DNA of 64,000 nucleotides from Sarcophilus harrisii (lineage: Eukaryota > Chordata > Mammalia > Dasyuromorphia > Dasyuridae): positions 594,165,665 to 594,229,664 of the forward strand of contig NC_045427.1 of assembly GCF_902635505.1 (NCBI RefSeq). Direction: 5' to 3'. Each line of letters opens with the position of its first letter. Position 1 is the first letter of the stretch. Positions 33,558 to 64,000 of the stretch are shown one piece after another. The translations under genes and the position numbers were made by a program. Under the pieces are notes generated by a model. The model worked only from the letters and a program-made list of their open reading frames with translations, was not told the DNA's origin and did no database searches.

Positions 33558-34809
33558 AGTGACAGGTAGGATTTATATAGGTGGAGAGGAAAAGAGTGCA
33601 ATGTGATTGGGAGCACTTTATCAATCCTGCTATGGATTTTTTTTTGAGCGATAGTCATTTTGATTTGGCAGACTGGAATTTTTTAAAAAGATAATCAGAC
33701 CAAGCTCTGTAGTACTGGTAGCAGGGGATAGAAGAGTTCTGTTCCTAATAAGGGCTGAACAAAAGGAAATAATAATAGACTCACCCTAGATCATGATGGA
33801 TTTTGGCTGGATATATGGGATAGTATTCAAAGTAGCTCATAGGCTCAAAGGATCATTGATTTAGGGCTGGACAGAGGTAGTAGACCATAGAAGAGATTCC
33901 AGGAGCATCTGGAATTTTTTTGGTCTTATACAGATTTTAAAAATGTAAGAGAGAATCTCAACTGTCTGAGGTGGTTGAAGTGTGTCTGAAGAAAGATGAA
34001 TGAGATGACATTTCAAAGGTCTTTCGTGTTTCCCCAAAGTCTAGAATAACAACAATTTGAAATAACCTGAGTAAAGCTCTTAGAACTCTGCTAAGAATGG
34101 GCACATAGGAGGTGCCCTATCAGGATGAGCTATCGTCATTATCATGATCATGATTACCATGTGCAGAGATCCTTGTCAAGTGCTAGGAAAGATCCAAAGA
34201 GAGATGAGACCGCTTTTGAGCCCTTGTAATAGTTATAGCTGCCATTCATAGCTTGCCTCTGACACTTTCCACTTGGATGACCGCCTTTGGCTAGATAGTG
34301 AGACCTTCCTAGTCTCAGTTTCCTTATTTGTTAAATGAACGGGTTGGACCCGGTGGGCTCTGCTCTGGATCTGTGATGCTTTGATCTGTCTTACAAATAC
34401 CTGTATGGCCTAACGACCTGGGGGACGCCCCCCTCCAGGGCTGTGCTCTAGGATGTCTTGTCCTTTTGTTCTGGGCCATTGCTGCCCCTACCCACATTCC
34501 CCTCGATCTCAGCACATCCCTTGGGTTAAATAATTATTTCTTTGAATGTAGCTCCCAGATCCTGTCCTATTCTCTCCCTTTTCCTGCTGCCTTTTAGACA
34601 CCCCAAAATAGATACCCACAGACATCCCAAACTCAAAAAATATGTCCAGAACAAAAATCACAATCTCCTGCCCTGCTCCCTCCCGCCTCCCTTCTTCAGA
34701 AGAGCTTCCTACTGTCGTCTTTCCTCCTCCCTCCACAGCATCTGTCTGATACAGTGAAAATCTAGTTTCTGCTGTCTCTGACGTATATTTCCTCTCCAAC
34801 CTCAGCCTT
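33558..34809. other. Gene-free DNA
   Basis: No gene or confidently nameable repeat. Short antisense frames at 34324-34799 show no family signature. Confidence 0.4.
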
Positions 34810-35070
34810 CAGCCTAGCTGATGGACGTGGTAGGGCCTAGCACGGCGCCTGGAACATAACGGGTCTTTAAGTGTTTATCGACTTGCTCTCAGGAGCTCTG
34901 CTGATGCTAAGTTGGGTCAGATCAAGGAACATCGAGGGGACGGCTTTCCTTTCTATGGAAGAAGTGTTAGACTTACTCTCCTTGGCTGAGTTGCTGTGAA
35001 CAACAGATGAAAGCTATGGGGAGTCTCACTTTGCCTTAATGTGACAATATTCTGGGAGCCTGTCCTTTGC
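34810..35070 (+). repeat. L2 tail joined to L3/CR1-like 3' text (copy A)
   Basis: An L2 end ('cggcgcctggaacataacgg', 'tctttaagtgtttatcgact') is followed by 'ctctgctgatgctaagttgg' and by L3/CR1-like 'ggaagaagtgttagacttac'. The same junction recurs at 38860-39090, so the composite was either copied as a unit or is one repeat family. Confidence 0.55.
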
Positions 35071-35284
35071 AGAGTCCTCATTGCCTCTCACCTAGATGAC
35101 TGAAGTAGCCTCTCTGCCTCAACTCTTGCCCTATATCTATCTGTTTTGATATTTAGACATTAAGTGAGTTTCCTTTTTTAAAAAAAACATGTATATATAC
35201 ACACACTTAAACACACATACAGATATAGTTAATTAAATATTTCCCAATTATTTAACTTTTCCCAATTCAAGATGATTTTTTGAG

Positions 35285-36228
35285 TCCTTACCTCTTTTTT
35301 TTTTAATTAAAGCTTTTTATTTTTCAAAACACATATGTGGATAATTTTTCAACATTAGCCATTGAAAAACCTTGTGTTCAATTTTCCCCTCTTCCCCCAC
35401 ACCCGCCCCTAGAGGGCAAGTAGTCCAGTATATGTTAAACATGGTAGAAATATGTTAAATCTAATTTATGTATTCATATTTATACAATTGTTGTGCTGCA
35501 CAAGAAAAATCAAATCAAACCATAAAAAAAGAAGCCAAATAAAATGCATGCAAACAATAAAAAGTGAAAATGCTATGTTGTGAACCACATTCAATTCCCA
35601 TAGTCCTCTAAGTGTAGAATGCTCTCTTCGTCACTGAACAATTGGAACTGGTTTGAATCATTTCATTACTGAAGAGAGCCTCGAACACCAGAATTGATCG
35701 TCTATAATCTTCTTGTTGCGGTGTACAGTTTTCTTTGGTTATATTCCTCTCACTCAGCATCAGTTCACGTAAATCTCTCTAGGTCTCTCTGAAATCATCC
35801 TGCTGGTCATTTCTTACAGAACAATAATATTCCATAATATTCATATACCACAATTTATTCAGCCATTCTCCAACTGATGGGCATACATTCAGTTTCCAGT
35901 TTCTGGCCACTACAAAGAAGGCTGCCACAAACATTCTTGCACATAGAGGTCCCTTTCCCTTCTTTAAGATCTCTTTGGGGTATAAGCCCAGTAGTAAGAC
36001 TTCTGGATCAAAGGGTATGCACAGTTTGATAACTTTTTGGGCATAGTTCCAAATTGCTCTCCAGAATGGTTGGATGTGTTCACAATTCCACCAACAATGT
36101 ATCAGTGTCCCTGTTTTCCCACATCTCCAACATTCCGCATTATCTTTCCCTGTCATCTTAGTCAATATTAGAGGTGTGTAGTTGTCTTAATTTGCATATC
36201 TCTGATTAATAATGATTTAGCGCACTCA
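35285..36228 (-). mobile_element. 5'-truncated L1, antisense, with ORF2 C-terminus
   Basis: A poly-T start at about 35294, the L1 3' UTR, and on the minus strand at 35779-36165 a frame encoding the ORF2p C-terminal part (ECWRCGKTGTLIHCWWNCE, then IQPFWRAIWNYAQKV). The Cys-x2-Cys and His/Trp pattern is intact in this segment. The rest of ORF2 and ORF1 are absent. No exact target duplication was found. Confidence 0.85.
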
Positions 36229-36575
36229 AGGTGACTTTCTTAAAGCATATATTAGCTAATCTCATTCTCCTATTCAGTAAATTTCAGTGGGTCCCTTTTC
36301 CCCAAAATCAAATACTTTTTAAAATCCTCTAGCCTTGAAAGAAAGTTTTTTCTAATCTGATTCCTTCCTATGCTTTATTCCTCTCCCACACTCTGTGATT
36401 AGTTTGCTGTTTCTCCATTAATGGCCGTCTCATGTAGTTCCCTGTCTTTTGGTCTCCATGCTCAGACTGCTGTGTGCCCTCCTCTCTTCCCCTTTGGTTT
36501 CTGTCAACACTCAGCTCAACTCCTATCTTCTGCAAGAAGCTGTTCCCAATTCCCCAACCTGTATTGAATAACTTT
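36229..36575 (+). repeat. L2 3' part, sense
   Basis: 'aatttcagtgggtccctttt', 'aagaagctgttcccaattcc' and 'aacctgtattgaataac' follow the L2 3' region. The copy breaks off into the tandem repeat at 36590. Confidence 0.6.
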
Positions 36576-36589
36576 TATCTATTTGTATT

Positions 36590-36790
36590 TATTGATTTTA
36601 TATTTGTGTTATATGTCTGTCTATTTGCTTATGTCTTCAGTAGATTTTATATTTGTGTTGTATGTCTATTTGTTGCTTCTTCCAGTATTCTATATTTGTG
36701 CTGTATGTCTATTTATGTGTTGCTTCTTCCAGTAGATTTTATATTTGTGTTGTTTGTATTTCCATTTGCTTGTGTCTTCCAGCTCGTCCT
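36590..36790 (+). repeat. 47-bp minisatellite just upstream of the first coding exon
   Basis: About four units start near 36594, 36643, 36688 and 36734, each with 'gattttatatttgtgttg' and 'tatgtctatttg', and most ending 'cttcttccag'. The unit grew from L2 3' text. It lies about 130 bp before the true acceptor at 36915, and each unit offers an acceptor-like 'ttccag'. Confidence 0.8.
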
Positions 36791-36916
36791 GTTCAAGTAG
36801 TGTTTCCTTCCTTCTTTGGCTGAATTTGTGGACCGAAGTCACTGATTCGGAGCCAGGACCTTCAGTCACCGGGCTGAGGGCGGCTGGGTTTTATGTTTTA
36901 TTTTTCCGTTCCCAGG

Positions 36917-58556
<21,640 letters not shown>

Positions 58557-59269
58557 GTGAGGAGCCCGGGGGAGAGGCCGGAGAGGTTTGGGTGAGGAAT
58601 AGAAACGTCGGAACAGCCAACAAAGCGTTCGTATGAATCCCCTCCACACTAATAGGGGAACAGCTTGCTGTCAGAACATACCCAAGTTCAGAAGGCAATC
58701 AGACATGGCTTGGAGCAGCCCAGACGGCTGTCACTATATTCCTAGAGGTCCATGGACTTTATCATTAGAAGAAACCCTTAAGCCTCCATTCTAGGCCTGT
58801 TAACTCTTACTTTGCTAATACTTCTAACACATCTGAGAATCTAGCTTTCTACCTCACAGCAAATTAGAAGGGGTAAAGGGTACGGTGTACAGCTAGGTGC
58901 CCTGACAGAAGTGATGGGACCTCTGAGAGTAGTGTCAGAAACTACAAAAAGCGGATACCAAAACCCCTCAGAAATAGGATAGGCTGGCAGTAGGGTTAAA
59001 CAACCTCAAATATTTCAGTAGCCTCCGAGGACTTTTCTAAATGACAGCTCAGTTATAATCATGAGTTAGCAAGAGAAAGTTAATGTATCTCCAGCATACT
59101 CTGTTTAAGAAGGTAGAGAAGTTTTAGTGTATTTTGTAAATTCATTTTATTTAGTGTTTTCTATGAATTCATTTCAAATTTATAAATTCTATTTGGAGTT
59201 AAAAAATATTTTTGGTATTTGAAGATGGAGTTGACTCTTATTCTAATGATTCTGGACAGCAGAGGTTTT
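58557..59269. other. Start of next OGDHL intron, no element named
   Basis: No exon matching the continuing protein and no clear repeat was found. Confidence 0.5.
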
Positions 59270-59450
59270 ACTGTAATAATTCCTTATATTTGTAAAGTGC
59301 TTTAGACCTATTAAAAGTACTTTCCCACACTAATCCTCATGATAACCCTGTGATCATTATTCCCACTTTGCGGATGAGAAAACTGAGATTTAGTTGACTT
59401 TTCCAGGCAGTAGTAACACCTGGCTGTGGCAGACCTAGGATTCCTGATTC
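59270..59450 (-). repeat. MIR copy, antisense
   Basis: 'tttgtaaagtgctttagacc', 'aaccctgtgatcattattcc' and 'gcggatgagaaaactgagat' follow the MIR reverse complement. Confidence 0.75.
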
Positions 59451-60415
59451 CCCACCCAGGTCTCTCGACCCCCAGATCATTGGAGTAAACAGCGTCTGCT
59501 CTTTGAGTGCCCGTCCTGAGATTCTCTCCTCTTCTGTCCCAGTTCTCAAGTCTCCTCTTGCTGAAATGGGTCTTCAGATGCCCACCTGGCCCCTTCACCT
59601 CCCGGGAGAGGGCTTATTGCCTGGCGGGGATGTTAAGGAGAGCCACTGCTGCCTTTTGCTTGGGGTGAGCAGACTCTTCCGTCTCTGCTGAGCTGCCAGA
59701 ATGTCCAGGGGGCCCAATAATCTTCCCTGCTTGGGCGGGTGACCAGAGAGCTGACCATATTGGAAGGATTCACTCAGTTAGCCCCCATCATTACTCGGGA
59801 AGCTAATGGGTTCCAGTAATTACTTCAAGCATCTCTGTTTGGATAATGGGCTCTTGTAATGCTGATAGATGGAGCTAAACGGCAGGGCTGGGCTTTAGAG
59901 GGGGACGGATGGGGAGTGGACTGGCCAAGGATGAGAGCACAGTTGGTCCTGAGAGAAGGCTCTTTGGGCAGCACCAAGGAAACACATTTCCAGCCATGGG
60001 CAGACGATGCCATTTGGGCTTCTGTTCTTGTAAACAGTGGGGGAGCATGTGGGAGATGCGACGGTGACCGTGACCTCCCTGATGGGATCACAGGACCACG
60101 GAAGGGGGAAGAAACTGTCTGACTAGCTGTAAATGGCCATAGAGACTTTTCAGGACCAGAACTGGATCTGGGCTGGCGGGCAGCATTATTCATTCTATTG
60201 CATTGGAAAGACTCCGTGGGCTACACTGAGTGCATTTCCCTTTTATCCACTCTCACATATGCTAGGATCTTCCTCCATTAATTACTCTTCCCCCTTTGAT
60301 TCTTTGATTTTTTTCCCCTTTCTACAGGTATAACAAATACAATCCAATTTCTCTTTATTTTTATAACAAAAAATTGCAATTTCCCTTAACTCTAGTTACT
60401 CTTTCAAGTAACCAT
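59451..60415. other. Intron, no element recognised
   Basis: No further OGDHL exon and no nameable repeat. Short frames on both strands are unsupported. Confidence 0.45.
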
Positions 60416-60780
60416 CTCCCTCCCTCCTTCCCTCTTTCTCTGTCTGTCTCTCTCCATTTCTGTCTTTGTCTCTGTCTTTCTGTTTCTCTCTGTCTCTGTG
60501 TCTCTCTCTGTCTCTGTTTCTCTGTTTTTCTCCTCTGTCTTTCTGTCTCTTCTCTTTCACTTTCTGTCTCTGTTTCTCTCCATGTCTGTATTCCTCTCTC
60601 TCTGTTTCTTTCCATCTCTGTCTGTCTCTTTCTCTTTGTCTCTCTCCTCTGTCTGTCTGTCTCTCCTCTCTCTCTCTTTCTCTTTCTGTCTCTGTCTCTA
60701 TGTCTCTCTGCCTCTCTCTCCTTTCTCTCTCCTCTCTCTCTTCTCTCTTTCTCTCCTTCTCTCTGTCTCTCTCTCTCATC
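60416..60780. repeat. CT-rich (TCTCTG)n tract
   Basis: About 365 bp composed almost only of C, T and isolated G in TCTCTGTC-type units. The long Ser/Leu/Cys- and Arg/Glu-rich frames on the two strands are composition artefacts. Confidence 0.9.
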
Positions 60781-60865
60781 TCCTTTGATGCCAAATGAGT
60801 AGAGGAAATAGTTTCCACCTGATTTCCTTCACTTTTCCCTATCCACTCATTCCTTAATAATGGGT

Positions 60866-61112
60866 AGCATTTAAATGGTGCTTGAAAAGTTGCAAAGTGC
60901 TTTACAAATACTAACTCATTTTATCTGTATAACAACCCTGTGAGGAAGGGGCTGTTGTTATTCCCATTTTATAGTTGAGGAAACTGAGGCAAATGGCAGG
61001 TAAGTGATTTGTTCAGTATCACACAGCTATTATGTATCTGAAACTGAATTTGAACTCAGTCTTCCTGACTCCAGGTCCAGTGCTATATCCACTGTGCCAC
61101 TTAGGTGCTTCA
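60866..61112 (-). repeat. MIR copy, antisense, near full length
   Basis: 'gggtagcatttaaatggtgc', 'tgcaaagtgctttacaaata', 'ttgaggaaactgaggcaaat', 'tttgaactcagtcttcctga' and 'ccactgtgccacttaggtgc' give tail to head in reverse. Confidence 0.85.
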
Positions 61113-61214
61113 GCTTATTGAAAAGAAGGCCTTCTTGTGACATAATTAAATCAATACTAAGTAGTTGAATTGTGTTATTTCTTAACCATATGCAGTGTGG
61201 CTAACATCTGTGGG

Positions 61215-61440
61215 TTTTTTTTTTTTAATTTTTCATTCTTATTTTTTAATTTTATAAATAATTTTTATTTTTCTCCAGTTACACTTAAAACACTTTTTTT
61301 TACATTTGTTTTTAAAACTTTGAGTTCCAGATTCTTTTCCTTATCCCCACCCCAACCCCCATTAAAGAAAACACATGCAAAGTTATGCAAAACCTTTCTT
61401 TAAGTCACAACATCTGTGTTTGTTTTACGGAATACATTCC
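61215..61440 (-). repeat. L1 3' end, antisense
   Basis: A T-rich start is followed by 'ttctccagttacacttaaaa', 'cccaacccccattaaagaaa' and 'tgcaaagttatgcaaaacct', an L1 3' UTR in reverse of the subfamily seen at 49185. Only about 220 bp is left. Confidence 0.6.
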
Positions 61441-61639
61441 CTTGGTAATCACCGGTGGGCTCCTAATTACCCAATGGGGCGATTGTCTCATGCCCCTCAG
61501 CTCTCCTTCTCTTTAATCTCCTAGCACTATTGGATGTGAGGGAACACTTCCCCTTTCGCTCTTTCTGAATTCTCTGTTCCTGTTAATCACAAGGCACCAT
61601 GTCTTGCTGCGGGGGAAAAGCCAGGAAGACTTGGTCAGG

Positions 61640-61800
61640 TGCAAGTCCCACAGTTAACACTGTGTGATTTTGGACAAGTTCCTGAACTCGGTGCTCTGGG
61701 CAGCCCTCTAAGATGATAAGTTACTGAGAAGGTGCTTTCCATGGGTAGAGGGAGTTCCTTCTCACCTGAGAGTTCCTTATTCCTTCAAAAAGAAAAAACA
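61640..61800 (+). repeat. SINE 3' half, sense
   Basis: 'cacagttaacactgtgtgat', 'gggcagccctctaagatgat' and 'gagagttccttattccttca' match the 3' half of the SINE type at 6600-6760 and 54915-55060. Confidence 0.6.
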
Positions 61801-62565
61801 AACAAAGGTCTGGCCCTTATCCCACTTCTTAAAAACCTCAGCACCTTTTCTGGGTCTCTCAGCTCTCCTGTCAGGAGCTGCCAGATTCTGTCATTCTTAG
61901 TCTTGGCTCCGTCCTTCCCTTTCCATGCCCGTCGGCCACGCTCGGGTTCAGGCCTTCATCACCTCCCACAAGGACTGCGGTCTCCTTGTCTTCTCATTCC
62001 CAGCTCCCTCTCCCTCACCCCAGATAGGATCTTCTCCACGGACAAATCCCGGCCGGTCCCTCGGCCTGATGTGTGGGACCCCTTCTGTCTGCTTTTCTTA
62101 GCTTACATCACCTTAGCTTTTTAAAGTGGGTTGCTGCCAGGCAGGTCTCGCCCGCACCACACGGAGGAACAGAACCAGACGTTGGCGGGCCCTCCCAACC
62201 TCCCGGGACAACTTTGATTTGCAGTAACAATAGCCTCTCACGTCTGTAAGACTTTCCACTGCCTTCTTCCCAGCCACAGCAGAGCCAGGGGCTCCCAGCA
62301 TCATTCCTGCCGTTTCCAGGAGGAGGAGGCTAAAGCTGAGGGGGATGATGTTCTGGGGTCAGGCAGGGAACAAGGCCTGGAGCTGGTTCTGACTCCAAGT
62401 CTCCAGTTTCTCGCCATTACCAGTTCGACTTTTCTCAAATCCTGGTGGTGTCCATGTGGTCCCTGTCCCTCTTTGCTCTTAGCTCAGTGCCTGACACACG
62501 GCGCTTAATCAATGCGTGTTGCCTGCCTGCCTCCTGGGCTGCTTGAGTCATCTGGCTTCACTTGC
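61801..62565. other. Intron, no exon recognised
   Basis: 62450-62530 has an L2-like end in sense ('agctcagtgcctgacacacg', 'cgcttaatcaatgcgtgttg'). The rest is unassigned. Confidence 0.45.
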
Positions 62566-62768
62566 TTAGTTTTGTCGTTCATTCGTGTCCGACTCTTCAT
62601 GACCCCGTTTGGGGTTGTCTTGGCAGACACTGGAATAGTTTGTCATTTCCTCCTATGAGGAAACTGAGGCAAACAGTTAAGGGACTTTCCCCTGGTCTCA
62701 GAGCTAGGTTTGAACTCAGGAAGATGAGGCTTCCCAGTGCTTTGCCCATTGCACCACCTGACTGCCCA
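62566..62768 (-). repeat. CORE-SINE copy, antisense
   Basis: 'tagttttgtcgttcattcgt', 'ccgactcttcatgaccccgt', 'gaggaaactgaggcaaacag' and 'accacctgactgccc' run tail to head in reverse. CpGs are retained in the tail, which suggests a younger copy. Confidence 0.85.
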
Positions 62769-62804
62769 GTGTTTAATACCCAGCCCTGTTCAGCACTTCA
62801 GGAA

Positions 62805-63098
62805 AGAATAGCAAGACATAATGGGAAGAGGGCTGCAGCAAGACCAGAGAACCTGGGTTCAAATCTCAGCTCCACAACTTACTGCCTGTGTGACTTTAGG
62901 CAAGGGTGCAATGCATGGAGCACTGGGCTAGACATTTCCTGGTTGTGTAAGTCTGGGAAAGTCACTTAACCTCTCTGTCTCAGTTTCCTCAAGTGTAAAA
63001 TGCTTCCCAGGCTGCTTCTGAGGATCAAATGAGAGAATATTTATAAGGCCCTTAATACAGTCATTGGCACATAGTAGGTACTTAATAAATGCAGATTT
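62805..63098 (+). repeat. MIR/THER-type SINE, sense, with a second head inside
   Basis: 'agagaacctgggttcaaatc' (B-box region), a second head-like 'gcatggagcactgggctaga', 'cctctctgtctcagtttcct', 'gaggatcaaatgagagaata' and the L2-like tail 'ttggcacatagtaggtactt'. Two tRNA-like heads suggest one SINE nested in another. Confidence 0.7.
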
Positions 63099-63400
63099 TT
63101 TTTTTCTTCCTACATGGCCTCTGTGGGCCTATTTCCTCATTTCTAAAATAATGGAGTAGATTTAGATCCATAATCCTGTGACCTGCAGATGTGATAAACC
63201 TACCTTCATAAAGCAGGGAGAAAAACATCAAAGACACCAAGGTCTTGAGTCCAAAGCTTTGGTCAGGCGGTTCCACCAAGCTCCAAGTATGGCTGGCTGG
63301 CTGTTCTACTGGCAAGCCCAATTTGCAGTACAGGGCCCATTGTTTCTCATGCAGGAATCTATTCCTGAGCCTCCTTAGTGTTACTCCTTTCCCCCTCTAT
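63099..63400. other. Intron, no element named
   Basis: A T-run at about 63096-63106 and no further recognisable feature. Confidence 0.4.
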
Positions 63401-63446
63401 GTGTGTATATATAGCTTATATATACATATAAGCTATATATACACAC
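63401..63446. repeat. Perfect 21-bp inverted repeat, AT-rich
   Basis: Bases 63401-63421 are the exact reverse complement of 63426-63446, with the loop atac. The arms are TATA and GT/AC alternations, a sequence type prone to cruciform extrusion. Confidence 0.95.
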
Positions 63447-63479
63447 ATACATACATGCACACATATTGTTTGTGTGGAA

Positions 63480-63765
63480 TTGCTTTCATGTTGTGTCCAT
63501 CATTGAGATCAGGGACTGCATTTTGCCATCCTCTGTATCCCTAATGTTTATCACAGCACCTGGTACATAGCTAGCTATTTATTTATTTTTTGCTGAGGCA
63601 ATTGGGGTTAAGTGACTTGCCCAGGGTCACACAGCCAGAAGTGTTAAGTGTCTGAGGTCAAATTTGAACTCAGGTCCTCCTGACTTCAGGGCTGGTTCTC
63701 TCTCCACTGCACCACCTAGTTGCCCCTCACAGTAGGTATCTAATAAACGATTATTGACTGATTGA
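63480..63765 (+). repeat. L2 3' end split by a SINE
   Basis: The L2 3' end reads 'catcattgagatcagggact', 'atcacagcacctggtacata' up to about 63580, and resumes at 63727 with 'cacagtaggtatctaataaa'. The gap is the SINE at 63585-63730. Confidence 0.8.
63585..63730 (-). repeat. Marsupial tRNA-derived SINE, antisense, inside L2
   Basis: T-rich start, 'gctgaggcaattggggttaa', 'gtgacttgcccagggtcaca', 'tttgaactcaggtcctcctg' and 'ctgcaccacctagttgcccc' give the poly-A SINE of the 9655 type in reverse, nearly complete. It interrupts an L2 tail, so it is younger than that L2. Confidence 0.9.
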
Positions 63766-64000
63766 GAGTCCTATGCGGAGCACTGAGTGGAGGGGAAATA
63801 GGGAGAAGCGAGCTGGGGGCTAAGAGAGGAGGAGATACAAGGACAACAGCCTGCCACAATAGAAAAGGGGCCATATTTGAAATCAGCAAGTTTCTGACTC
63901 TGCCTTTCCTTACCTCTGTGACCCTGGTGAGATGACTTCATTTCTCTGGGGCCCTGTTCAACGTCCCTTCTCTCTCTGAATTTCTGACCCTCTGTATAAG
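63766..64000. other. Intron end of window
   Basis: No exon or nameable element was seen. Confidence 0.4.

Noticed and set aside
35779-36165. Second possible Cys-rich host gene on the minus strand
   Set aside because: It is the same L1 ORF2p C-terminal segment in another truncated copy.
60374-60818. Cys/Leu/Ser-rich membrane-like proteins and an Arg/Glu-rich coiled-coil-like frame
   Set aside because: They come from the TCTCTG simple repeat in an intron, with three frames open at once.
58557-64000. Search for the next OGDHL exon (expected to begin HRHHVLHDQ)
   Set aside because: No frame on the + strand encodes this or the following conserved residues, so the exon is taken to lie beyond the window.

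Overview
The window is nuclear DNA of a mammal, most probably a marsupial. It is AT-rich and packed with L2, L3/CR1 and MIR/CORE-SINE copies. It also has tRNA-derived SINEs with a 'cagctagatggcgcagtgg' type head, and 5'-truncated L1 copies whose 3' ends carry the 'attaaagctttttattt' signature (read in antisense) typical of marsupials. I see no Alu, B1 or bovine-type SINEs. No prokaryotic feature, CRISPR array, tRNA gene, rRNA gene or endogenous retrovirus was recognised. The repeat family names are my own recognition from memory, not a database result.

One host protein-coding gene can be supported: OGDHL (2-oxoglutarate dehydrogenase-like, the E1 paralogue of OGDH), on the + strand. Fourteen coding exons lie between 36917 and 58556. 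Their splice phases all agree, and they encode about 672 of the roughly 1,010 residues expected. They cover the mitochondrial targeting segment, the E1 N-terminal region and the thiamine diphosphate (ThDP) half of the catalytic core. The last exon in view ends in phase 2 at 58556, and the 3' exons lie beyond 64000. The ATG sits one base after a splice acceptor, so at least one non-coding 5' exon must lie upstream. The only strong CpG island is at about 14.1-15.3 kb, which is the best candidate for the promoter and implies a first intron of about 21 kb.

Layout: 1-12.2 kb is gene-free repeat-rich DNA. 12.24-14.08 kb is a GC-rich 30-bp minisatellite abutting the CpG island (14.09-15.3 kb). 15.3-36.9 kb is the presumed first intron, with L1, L2, L3, SINE and hAT copies. 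It also holds a 186-bp templated duplication with a 15-bp target-site duplication, two small minisatellites inside L2 copies, and a 0.4-kb polypyrimidine tract. 36.9-58.6 kb holds the OGDHL coding exons, and 58.6-64 kb is the 5' part of the next intron.

I did not find a new multi-gene system. The most unusual items are structural: the minisatellite beside the promoter-like island, the templated insertion, two perfect hairpins, L2-born minisatellites, weak GTTGGT splice donors with a competing donor 4 nt downstream, and an altered otherwise conserved stretch in OGDHL exon 15.
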